This document shows positions 9,027 to 18,000 of a DNA stretch of 64,000 nt, piece after piece. The DNA lies in the NCBI RefSeq assembly GCF_012849055.1, contig NZ_CP051677.1:558001-622000 (forward strand), given 5' to 3'. The stretch comes from Spirosoma rhododendri. GTDB lineage: Bacteria > Bacteroidota > Bacteroidia > Cytophagales > Spirosomataceae. The notes beneath the pieces are model-generated. The model was not told the DNA's origin and searched no databases. It worked only from the letters and a program-made list of their open reading frames with translations. A program made the translations under genes and the position numbers. Numbering within the stretch: the stretch's first letter is position 1; each line of letters begins with the position of its first letter.

Positions 9027-9202
9027 TGGCTACCGTGCGGGTATAAAGCGGCTACGGTTGGCTTCTACCGGCAGTATGTGTCTGGCCTGCCGGCCGACGC
9101 ACCAGTCCGGAACTACCGTTTATCAGAATAAGTTGTCTAAAGGCCTGACTGGTGATTTTTTGCCCTGACAGCCTTTCCAACAACGTTCCGTTTTATTCCT
9201 TC

Positions 9203-10360
9203 ATGGATCATCTGCAACAAGAGTTCAGCGTCCGTTTTTCATACCCGGTTTTTTTCACGGACGATCTGTTTAACCCAGCCAATCTACTTTTTGCCGACTT
9301 CTTCAACGCGTCAGCCAGTACCATTCGTCGGAAGTTGCTGTTTGTTATCGATTCAGGCGTTGTTGAGGCACACCCGCAGCTGGTCGATTCAATTCGTGCG
9401 TATGTCACCCAGCACCTGCCCGCGCTCGATTTGGTTGACGATCTCCTGCTGATACCGGGGGGCGAAGTGGCCAAGAATGAGCCCGACGCCGTCGAAACGA
9501 TCGTTGACGCCATCGACCGCTATGGTGTCGACCGGCACTCGTTTGTCGTTGGCATTGGCGGAGGATCGGTACTCGACATGGTCGGGTACGCAGCTGCTAT
9601 TTCGCACCGGGGCATCCGGCACGTTCGCGTGCCAACGACCGTGCTATCGCAGAACGACTCAGGCGTGGGTGTTAAAAACGGGGTCAACTATCGGGGCAAA
9701 AAGAATTTCCTCGGCACGTTTGTTCCGCCCGTAGCGGTGTTCAACGACAGCACTTTCCTCACCACGCTCGACGACCGCGACTGGCGGGCGGGCATGGCGG
9801 AAGCCATCAAAGTAGCCCTGATTAAAGACCGCCCTTTCTTCGACTGGCTCGACAGCAACGCGACAGCCCTCGCCCACCGCGACCTGCCCGCGATGCAGTA
9901 CCTGATTCACCGCTGCGCCGATCTGCACCTAAAGCACATTGCCGGCGGAGACCCCTTCGAAATGGGCTCGTCGCGACCACTGGATTTTGGCCACTGGAGC
10001 GCCCACAAACTCGAACAGCTTACCAACTTTGAACTGCGTCATGGCGAGGCCGTCGCCATCGGCATCGCGCTCGACACCATTTACTCGGCGCAGCTTGGCT
10101 GGCTCAGCCAGTCGGACGCCGACCGGGTGCTTGCCCTGTTGCGGACGCTGGGCTTCGCGCTTTACCAGCCCATGCTCGACGCCAACGATAGTGCCGACGT
10201 GCTGAAGGGACTGGCCGAATTCCGCGAACACCTCGGCGGGCAGCTCACGATTATGCTGCTGACCAGCCTTGGCACCGGCGTGGAAGTACACGAGATGGAC
10301 GACGAGCGGGTGCGGCAGGCAATTGTACAGTTGAAACGGACCGAACCGCAACCCGCATGA
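9203..10360 (+). CDS. eboD: 3-dehydroquinate synthase-like enzyme EboD
   Basis: The 385-residue protein belongs to the sugar-phosphate cyclase superfamily. It has the NAD-binding GGGSVLDMVGYAAA motif, the GMAEAIKVALIKD segment supplying a metal-binding glutamate and lysine, and metal-ligand histidines in LDFGHWSAHKLE and LRHGEAVAIG. The following EboE and EboF genes identify it as the ebo-cluster paralogue rather than shikimate-pathway AroB. The substrate of EboD is not established. The ATG at 9203 is chosen because the upstream open frame is not conserved-looking. It overlaps eboE by 4 bases (ATGA), which implies translational coupling. Confidence 0.85.
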   Translation: MDHLQQEFSVRFSYPVFFTDDLFNPANLLFADFFNASASTIRRKLLFVIDSGVVEAHPQLVDSIRAYVTQHLPALDLVDDLLLIPGGEVAKNEPDAVETIVDAIDRYGVDRHSFVVGIGGGSVLDMVGYAAAISHRGIRHVRVPTTVLSQNDSGVGVKNGVNYRGKKNFLGTFVPPVAVFNDSTFLTTLDDRDWRAGMAEAIKVALIKDRPFFDWLDSNATALAHRDLPAMQYLIHRCADLHLKHIAGGDPFEMGSSRPLDFGHWSAHKLEQLTNFELRHGEAVAIGIALDTIYSAQLGWLSQSDADRVLALLRTLGFALYQPMLDANDSADVLKGLAEFREHLGGQLTIMLLTSLGTGVEVHEMDDERVRQAIVQLKRTEPQPA

Positions 10361-11601
10361 AAACGGCTATTGGTCACCTCGGCTACTGCACCAACATTCA
10401 CCCCGGCGAAAGCTGGGCCGATCACTTCGCGGAACTTCAGCGGGCCATTCCAGTCCTGAAAACGCAGTTGACACCACCCGCCGACGGCGCGCCGACGGGT
10501 CCCTTTGGCATCGGCCTGCGGCTGTCGAATCAGGCAAGTGAAGAACTGGAGCAACCCGAAAATCTGATTGCTTTCCAGCACTGGCTGACCGACCACGACT
10601 GCTACGTGTTTACGATGAATGGCTTCCCGTATGGCGGCTTTCACCACACGGTCGTGAAGGATCAGGTGCACGCGCCCGACTGGACCACCGAAGCACGGGT
10701 CGAATACACGAAGCGCCTGTTCAGGCTGCTGGCGATTCTGCTGCCGGTCGATGAGCTGGGCAACGCCATTCAGGGCGGCATTTCGACCTCGCCCCTTTCC
10801 TACCGGCACTGGTTTGAGTGGAACCTGCCAGCGGCCCGCGACTATTTGTTTTCGCAGACGACGCAGAATATCCTTGAAGTCGTAGCCGAACTGATTACGC
10901 TCCGGCAACAGACGGACCGGCTGATGCACCTCGACATCGAACCCGAACCCGACGGGCTGCTCGAAACCACCGACGAATTTATTGCCTGGTATACCGACTA
11001 CCTGCTGCCAATGGGTATCGAACAGCTGACCGAACAGTTTGGCCTGACCGATGAAGCCGCCGAAGCCGCTATCTGCGAACACGTCCGGCTCTGCTACGAC
11101 GTTTGCCACGCGGCTGTCAGCTACGAACGCCCGGTCGATGTGCTCGACAAGCTGAAAGAATACGGCCTGCGGGTGGGTAAAGTCCAGATCAGCGCGGCCC
11201 TGAAAGCTGATTTCCCGGCTGGCGATGCCGTTGAACGCGACGCAGTAAAAGACACCTTCGCCAGATTCAACGAGCCAACGTACCTGCATCAGGTGGTGGC
11301 CCGCACAACCGACGGGCAGCTACTGCATTTCGCCGATCTGCCCGATGCGCTGACGGCCTTCGACGATACACATGTCGAATGGCGGGCGCACTTCCACGTA
11401 CCGCTGTTTGCCGACGGATACGGGCGTCTTCACTCAACCCGCGACGCGATAATCGAGGTTATCAACCTGCAAAAAGAACGCTCATTCACCAATCAGTTTG
11501 AGGTCGAAACCTACACCTGGGATGTGCTCCCGCCCGAGCTCAAAACCAACCTCGCCGACTCCATCGCGCGGGAGTTGAACTGGGTGGTGCAGTTGGTTTA
11601 A
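10357..11601 (+). CDS. eboE: Metabolite traffic protein EboE (TIM-barrel)
   Basis: This 414-residue protein starts MKTAIGHLGYCTNIHPGESW, the hallmark N-terminus of EboE, and has the xylose-isomerase-like TIM-barrel layout with likely metal ligands in HLDIEPEPDG and LCYDVCHAA. EboE belongs to the ebo/EDB cluster, reported to help move a scytonemin precursor to the periplasm in cyanobacteria and to affect nematode behaviour in Pseudomonas. The exact reaction is unknown. Its start codon overlaps the eboD stop. A repeat-rich 188-bp gap separates it from eboF. Confidence 0.85.
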   Translation: MKTAIGHLGYCTNIHPGESWADHFAELQRAIPVLKTQLTPPADGAPTGPFGIGLRLSNQASEELEQPENLIAFQHWLTDHDCYVFTMNGFPYGGFHHTVVKDQVHAPDWTTEARVEYTKRLFRLLAILLPVDELGNAIQGGISTSPLSYRHWFEWNLPAARDYLFSQTTQNILEVVAELITLRQQTDRLMHLDIEPEPDGLLETTDEFIAWYTDYLLPMGIEQLTEQFGLTDEAAEAAICEHVRLCYDVCHAAVSYERPVDVLDKLKEYGLRVGKVQISAALKADFPAGDAVERDAVKDTFARFNEPTYLHQVVARTTDGQLLHFADLPDALTAFDDTHVEWRAHFHVPLFADGYGRLHSTRDAIIEVINLQKERSFTNQFEVETYTWDVLPPELKTNLADSIARELNWVVQLV

Positions 11602-11787
11602 GGTTCAATGTTTAACGTTTAATGTTGGCGGTGTTTAGTTGGTCTGCCTGACACCACGGTCAGTGTAAGGTTGGACGTGTTGCGAAAATCGACCGAAACG
11701 TAATTATCCCAAACAGGTAGGTCAGCGATAGAGTAGACTGTCTTTTCGGGTCGACTTTAAACGTTGAACGACAAACCTTAAACTAAC
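11602..11787. repeat. Heptad-type inverted repeat, copy 1, between eboE and eboF
   Basis: The left part (11602-11626) reads GGTTCAATGTTTAACGTTTA... and the right part (about 11754-11783) contains its approximate reverse complement (TTTAAACGTTGAACGACAAA...). About 120 bases of unrelated sequence lie between. The same family recurs at 51949-52022 and 63108-63195. Here it lies inside an apparent operon. Confidence 0.6.
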
Positions 11788-11789
11788 TC

Positions 11790-13187
11790 ATGCAAAAGAC
11801 TGTAGTACTCGACGTTGTGGGGCTGTCGTATTCGCTCATTGGCGAGCATACTCCCTTTCTGAAACAGTGGATGGAAAGCCGCAACCGGGCCACCATCGAC
11901 CCGATGCTTCCCGCCCTTACCACGTCTGTACAGTCGACGTATGTGACGGGCAAATGGCCCAGCGAAACAGGCATCGTCGGCAACGGCTGGTACGACCGGA
12001 CGGATGCCGAAGTGAAGATGTGGAAGCAATCGAACAAACTGGTGTCTGGTGAGAAAATCTGGGAACGCGCCCGGCGCGAAGACCCGTCGTTCACCGTCTC
12101 GAAGATGTTCTGGTGGTACAACATGTACTCCTCGGCCGACTACTCCGCCACCCCCCGCCCGCAGTACCCTTCCGACGGCATCAAACTCCCCGACTGCTAC
12201 ACCCAGCCCGCCGACCTGCGCGACCGCCTTCAGCAGGAACTCGGCACGTTTCCGCTGTTTCATTTCTGGGGACCGCAGACAACCATCAAAAGTTCGCGCT
12301 GGATCGCCGACGCGTCGATGCTGGTCGATAAGTGGCACGACCCGACGCTCACGCTCATCTACCTGCCACACCTCGACTACTGCCTGCAAAAGTTTGGTGC
12401 TCCCACGGCCGGACAGACAATCCCGAACGTGGCCAGCGACCTGCGCGAGATCGACGATGTCTGCCGCGACCTGATTCAGTATTACGAACAAAAAGGGGCC
12501 GACGTAATCGTGTTGTCGGAATACGGCATCACCAACGTCAGTCGCCCTGTGCATTTAAACCGGATTCTGCGCGACGCCGGTATGATTCGCTACCGGGAAG
12601 AGCGCGGCCTTGAACTGTTCGACGCGGGCGCGTCACCCGCCTTTGCCCTGTCGGACCATCAGGTTGCCCATGTGTACATCAACGACCCTACGGTGTACGA
12701 GCAGGTACGGACCTTGCTGGAAAAGACGCCCGGCGTCGAGCGTGTGCTGGACCGTGAACAGCAGAAAGCCGAGCACATCGACCACGAGCGGGCCGGTGAT
12801 CTGGTTGTCGTGGCCGACGCAGACAGCTGGTTTACCTACTACTACTGGCTCGACGATGCCCGCGCACCCGATTTTGCCCGGCTGGTAGCCATTCACCAGA
12901 AACCCGGCTACGACCCCGCCGAGATGTTTATGGACCAGACGAATCCGCTTATCAAGCTCAAGGCAGGCTACAAACTGGGGCGTAAGATGCTCGGTTTCCG
13001 CTACCTGATGAACGTAATCTCGCTGGATGCCACACTGGTCAAAGGGTCGCACGGGCGTACCGGTACCCCGCCCGAGTACCATCCCGTATTCATCAGCAAC
13101 CACCCAACGGCAAAAAGCCTGTCGGCAGTCGAGGTATACGATCAGATCTGGGAAACACTCACGGCACCGGTTATCAGTCAGCCCTGA
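11790..13187 (+). CDS. Alkaline-phosphatase-superfamily protein (EboF-type nucleotide pyrophosphatase)
   Basis: This 465-residue protein has the type I phosphodiesterase/nucleotide pyrophosphatase fold. It shows the first metal Asp in VVLDVVG, the likely nucleophile threonine in MLPALTTSVQSTYVTG, a metal site in LPHLDY, SEYGI where most relatives have SDHG, and a final HGRTG. It follows EboE as the third gene of the set, which supports the EboF assignment. No signal peptide is visible, so it is probably cytoplasmic. The Glu-Tyr replacement of the usual Asp-His pair suggests altered metal coordination; I recall SEYG in related proteins, so it may be a family trait. Confidence 0.8.
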   Translation: MQKTVVLDVVGLSYSLIGEHTPFLKQWMESRNRATIDPMLPALTTSVQSTYVTGKWPSETGIVGNGWYDRTDAEVKMWKQSNKLVSGEKIWERARREDPSFTVSKMFWWYNMYSSADYSATPRPQYPSDGIKLPDCYTQPADLRDRLQQELGTFPLFHFWGPQTTIKSSRWIADASMLVDKWHDPTLTLIYLPHLDYCLQKFGAPTAGQTIPNVASDLREIDDVCRDLIQYYEQKGADVIVLSEYGITNVSRPVHLNRILRDAGMIRYREERGLELFDAGASPAFALSDHQVAHVYINDPTVYEQVRTLLEKTPGVERVLDREQQKAEHIDHERAGDLVVVADADSWFTYYYWLDDARAPDFARLVAIHQKPGYDPAEMFMDQTNPLIKLKAGYKLGRKMLGFRYLMNVISLDATLVKGSHGRTGTPPEYHPVFISNHPTAKSLSAVEVYDQIWETLTAPVISQP

Positions 13188-13376
13188 GTGGTTGTTTGGG
13201 GAACGAATTTTTGACCCGATTTATGCTTCCCCAAACAACCTCTGAGTTGTCTGACGGTGGCAGGCCGTGTGTTGACCGCTGCCGCAAAAAGATACGCGAA
13301 GGGTTGCGTCTCTACGGGGCTAATTGTACCTTAGAATACGGTTTGTGATGGCAACGAATGGCGCGCTGACCCGGCT

Positions 13377-13916
13377 ATGAAAGCAATCCTGTTTTTGTCC
13401 TGTCTGCTGGCGGTGGGGTGTGCCTCAAATCGGCCCGTAGCCAGCAACGCCCCCGTCGACGGCGCGGAATACTACCAGCTCGGTCAGTCGGCGCGGACCG
13501 CTTCGTCGCGGCTCTACCCCGACCCGCACGGTGGGCTCGGCCATTCGCAGGACCCCGACATTCGGGTGACCGATATCCGGCTGACGGCCAGCTACACAGT
13601 CGTTTACATGACCTTCGCCAAAGACCCCAACAACCGCGACGGCAGCTACTTCGGCACCAGCAGTATCTCGTTCAACCCGAAGGCAAAACTGGCATCGAGC
13701 GACGGCCGGAAAACCTACGCGCTGCTCAAAGCCGACGGTATTCCGATGACGCCCGACAGCCGCGAGATCAAAAATGATGATCACGTATCGTTTGTGCTGT
13801 ACTTCGAGCGGCTGGACGAAGGCGTTGAGAACTTTGATCTGTTTGAGTGCCAGAGCGATAACCAGAATTCCTGTTTCAATGTAGCGGGGCTGGCCGTTGA
13901 AAACCCCGCCCGATAG
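13377..13916 (+). CDS. Hypothetical lipoprotein
   Basis: A 179-residue secreted protein of unknown function. The signal peptide ends in the lipobox LAVGC (Cys15), so it should be lipid-anchored in the envelope. The mature part has no domain I recognise; it contains a hydrophobic-polar alternating region (VTDIRLTASYTVVYMTFA) suggesting a beta-sandwich. It starts 189 bases after eboF and is on the same strand but looks like a separate unit. Confidence 0.72.
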   Translation: MKAILFLSCLLAVGCASNRPVASNAPVDGAEYYQLGQSARTASSRLYPDPHGGLGHSQDPDIRVTDIRLTASYTVVYMTFAKDPNNRDGSYFGTSSISFNPKAKLASSDGRKTYALLKADGIPMTPDSREIKNDDHVSFVLYFERLDEGVENFDLFECQSDNQNSCFNVAGLAVENPAR

Positions 13917-14021
13917 CTTTGGGCAGATTCGTGTCGGCGCCTTTTTTACCTTCATACGTACACCGAACCCCTGCAACGGACGTTACTCAGTAGAGTATCC
14001 CTATGTAGTTCGTGTTTACGT

Positions 14022-14543
14022 ATGCCTTCCTCCTTTCATCCAAAGCGTCTGTTTCGTTCGTTTCGCTTTCCCCTTGTTTTCGTTCTCTGCCTGTCGATCA
14101 GCCTGCTGACCCTGGCCCAGACCAACCTCACCTTCCGGCTTTTTGGTGGCTATCTGCTCAGCACCGACGCCCCCGTCAACAAGGGTAAGGCAACGCTGTT
14201 TATCTTCAATGACGCCGACGCGTTCAGCGCGGTTTTTAAACCAGCCACCACCACCAATCGCCGTCCCGACGCGCCCAACTTCAAGCGCGACATGGTTGTT
14301 GGCATCGTCACCCCCGCCACGAGCAAGCCCCCCCGCCTGTCTGTTAGCCGGGTATTCGTGCAGGATTCGATACTGACCGTCCGCTACATTCGACTAGCCG
14401 ACACCGCCAAAACCGCGCAATCGTTCGTTGCACAGCCGCTTTTGCTGCTCAGCATTCCCAGACAAACCGTGTTACGTACCCGTTTAATAGAAAACGGCAA
14501 GGTGGTTCAGACGATAAAGCAAACAGAATCAGCGTCGAACTAG
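14022..14543 (+). CDS. Hypothetical secreted protein
   Basis: A 173-residue protein with a basic N-terminus (KRLFRSFRF), a hydrophobic core (about 16-33) and a likely signal-peptidase I site at LAQ/T. The rest has beta-strand character and no family I recognise. It follows the lipoprotein gene by 105 bases on the same strand. Confidence 0.65.
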   Translation: MPSSFHPKRLFRSFRFPLVFVLCLSISLLTLAQTNLTFRLFGGYLLSTDAPVNKGKATLFIFNDADAFSAVFKPATTTNRRPDAPNFKRDMVVGIVTPATSKPPRLSVSRVFVQDSILTVRYIRLADTAKTAQSFVAQPLLLLSIPRQTVLRTRLIENGKVVQTIKQTESASN

Positions 14544-14774
14544 CTTTATTTTAGCCGTTACACGGCCAACTTGCTTATTTTAGCCCCATCAAAAGCTGGC
14601 TGGAACCGTTTTTGCTGCCAAAAGCACCGATGGCCTCTGTAATGACGTCCGCATTGACTTGCCTTAACCGCTCAATTGCTGATTTAACGGTATGAACCGA
14701 CAACTGGTCAATTGCGTACATACGCGCAGGACCGGCCATATAGTACGGGTGGCTTCCTCTCCCCCGTTGACTGA

Positions 14775-14951
14775 ATGAAAACTGTATTTGTGTGTCTTTC
14801 CCTGGTGCTGGAGTTGACGTGCGCATACGTGTATATGCGTGATGCGGTTGACACGCAGCACAGCAAGCTATCGCGGATAGTGGCCCTGCTATGGAGCCTT
14901 GCATTTGGTAGTATAGGGTTGCTGCTGTTGTACTACATGCTGTTTGAGTAG
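14775..14951 (+). CDS. Small two-helix membrane protein (58 aa)
   Basis: An ATG at 14775 opens a 58-codon frame ending at TAG 14949-14951. The product has two hydrophobic helices (about residues 3-20 and 35-56) joined by a polar loop containing RDAVDTQHSK. This helix-loop-helix arrangement is what makes the call credible, in preference to a longer minus-strand frame (14575-14904) that has no coherent features. Function unknown; it lies 147 bases upstream of ileS. Confidence 0.5.
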   Translation: MKTVFVCLSLVLELTCAYVYMRDAVDTQHSKLSRIVALLWSLAFGSIGLLLLYYMLFE

Positions 14952-15016
14952 CGTGCCGAACCCATCGCCCATCCGCTGGTGTTTCCCCGATACGCAGTGG
15001 CCCCGTCCATTTTCCG

Positions 15017-15025
15017 TATCTTTGC
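15017..15025 (+). promoter_or_regulatory. Predicted -7 box for ileS
   Basis: TATCTTTGC matches TAnnTTTG exactly and lies 73 bases upstream of the GTG start of ileS. Confidence 0.55.
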
Positions 15026-15097
15026 CCTTATTTTTCCCGTATCATACACCGACCGGACAGCTCAGGGCAGCCCGTCCGTCGATTAATTATAGCAGGC

Positions 15098-18000
15098 GTG
15101 ACTTACCAGCAATACGACACCCTCGATTACGCCAAACTCGCAGCCGAGGTACTTACCTATTGGAATCAGAATCAGGTCTTCGAACAGTCGGTCGCTACCC
15201 GTGCCGGGAAACCGTCGTTTACGTTCTACGAAGGGCCGCCCTCGGCCAACGGAGCACCGGGGATTCACCACGTCATGGCCCGGACGATCAAGGATATCTT
15301 CTGCCGGTACAAGACGTTGCAGGGCTTTCAGGTCAACCGGAAGGGGGGCTGGGATACCCACGGCCTGCCCATCGAACTACAGGTTGAAAAAGAACTGGGT
15401 ATCACCAAAGACGACATCGGCAAAACGATCAGCGTCGAAGAATACAACCGCCGGTGCCGCGAAACGGTGATGCGCTTCACGGATCAGTGGAACGACCTGA
15501 CCCAGAAAATGGGCTATTGGGTCGATCTGGACAATCCGTACGTCACCTACAAAAACGAATATATCGAGTCGGTCTGGTGGCTGCTGAAACAGCTGTACGA
15601 TCAGAACCTGCTCTACAAAGGCTACACGATTCAGCCCTTCTCGCCCAAAGCCGGAACGGGCCTGAGTTCGCACGAGCTGAACCAGCCGGGTACCTACAAA
15701 GACGTCCGCGACACGACAATCGTGGCTCAGTTTCGGGTGAAGCTGACCGGCAAATCGGGCTACCTCTTCGACAGTGCCGACTCCGACGATGTCTTTATCC
15801 TGGCCTGGACAACCACGCCCTGGACCTTGCCCGCCAACTCGGCCCTGACCGTTGGAAAGGACATCGACTATGTGCTTATCAAGACGTTCAACGCCTACAC
15901 CTTCCAGCCGATCAACGTCGTGCTGGCGAAGGCGCTGGTGAGCCGGTGGTTCAACGAGAAAGCCCGCGTCGATTCCCCCTCCGACCCGGCCTTCAACACG
16001 TATCAGCCCAACGACAACCGGAGCGCCGGACCGTCTATCCCCTGGGCGTACGTCGATATTCCCGGTATGAAAGGCGAACACCTGCTCGACGTCGAATACG
16101 AGCAGCTGATGCCGTATGTGCAGCCCGATGCACCTGCGTTCCGGGTTATCGCGGGCGATTTTGTCACGACCGAAGATGGTACGGGTATCGTGCACACCTC
16201 GCCGACGTTCGGTGCCGACGACTTCCGGGTAGCGCAGGCGGCTGGCATCCCGGCGATCATGGTGAAGGATGAAACCGGGAAAGATGTGCCCGTTGTCGAT
16301 CGGCAGGGCCGCTTCGTGTCCGAAATCACCGACTTCGCGGGGCGGTACGTCAAAGAAGAATATTACAGCGACGAGGAACGCGCCGAACCGGAGTTCAAAC
16401 CGACCGACGTGCTGATTTCGATCAAGCTGAAGCAGGAGAACAAGGCGTTTCGGGTGGAGAAGTACGAACACCCGTACCCGCACTGCTGGCGCACCGACAA
16501 GCCGATTCTGTACTACCCGCTCGACAGTTGGTTTATCCGTACGACGGCGAGAAAAGACCGGCTCGTTGCGCTGAACAAGACCATCAACTGGCAGCCCGAA
16601 AGCACCGGTACCGGCCGCTTCGGCAACTGGCTCGAAAACCTCGTCGACTGGAACCTCAGCCGTAGCCGCTACTGGGGTACGCCCCTGCCGATCTGGCGCA
16701 GCGAGTCGGGCGAAGAAGTGTGTATCGGGTCGATAGACGAGCTGGTGTCAATGAGCGAAAGAGCGAATGAGCGAATGAGCGAATTGATCGCGCAAGGTCA
16801 TTCGGACTATCAGCCTTACGTCGAGAAAAACAGTGCATTCCTTCAATCAGTCAACGACTCGACCTACGATCTGCACCGGCCTTACTCAGACGAAATTTAT
16901 TTCGTTTCCGAATCGGGTAAACTGATGCAGCGCGAGCCGGACCTGATCGACGTGTGGTTCGATTCGGGCGCGATGCCGTACGCGCAGTGGCACTACCCAT
17001 TCGAGAACAAAGACAAGATCGACAACGGCACCGCCTTCCCGGCTGATTTTATCTCGGAAGGCGTCGACCAGACGCGGGGCTGGTTCTTTACGCTCCATGC
17101 CATCGCCGGTATGCTGTTCGATTCGGTCGCGTTCAAAAACGTGGTATCGACGGGGCTGGTGCTCGACAAAAACGGCAACAAAATGTCGAAGCGGCTGGGC
17201 AACGCCGTCGACCCGTTCAAGACGCTGGCCCAGTACGGCCCCGACGCCACGCGCTGGTACATGATTACCAACGCCGAACCGTGGGACAACCTGAAATTCA
17301 ACCTCGACGGGGTGGGTGAAGTGCAGCGCAAGCTGTTCGGCACGCTGTCGAACACGTATAATTTCTTCGCGCTCTACGCCAATCTCGACAAGTTCACGGT
17401 TGGCAGTACCAACTCGGTACCCGTTGCTGAGCGACCTGAACTCGACCGGTGGATTCTATCGAAACTGCAATCGCTGGTGCTGGAGGTAGAAGGGCAGTTT
17501 GATAGTTACAACCCTACCAAAGCGGGCCGGGCGGTGCAGGACTTCGTCAACGATCAGTTGTCGAACTGGTACGTGCGGCTGTCGCGTCGGCGGTTCTGGG
17601 CAGGTTCGGCCCACGATGGAGCCGCAATGACAACCGACAAGCAGGCGGCTTACGAAACGCTTTACACCTGTCTGACAACCGTAGCTCAGCTGATGTCGCC
17701 CATCGCGCCGTTCTACGCCGACTGGCTGTACCGCAACCTGGTAGATGGAGAAACGTCGGTACACCTGACTGATTTCCCCAAAGCCGATCAATCGCAGATC
17801 GACGCCGATCTGGAAACATCGATGGAATTGGCGCAGCAGGTATCGTCGCTGGTGCACTCGCTGCGGAAAGGGCACAAGCTGAAGGTGCGTCAACCGCTGA
17901 GCCGCGTGCTGATTCCGGTGCTGAACGCCACTACCCGCCGACAGATCGAACACGTCGCGCCGATCATCCAGTCGGAGGTGAACGTGAAGGAAGTTGAGTT

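Noticed and set aside
10162..11289. 375-codon minus-strand open frame across eboD/eboE
   Set aside because: GC-rich antisense shadow; the plus-strand genes have clear family motifs.
14575..14904. 109-codon minus-strand open frame
   Set aside because: No hydrophobic or conserved pattern; the overlapping plus-strand 58-codon frame with two membrane helices is more credible.
16753..16784. 8-nt tandem repeat as a sign of an ileS frameshift
   Set aside because: The frame is continuous through the repeat and the downstream KMSK and anticodon-binding regions are intact.
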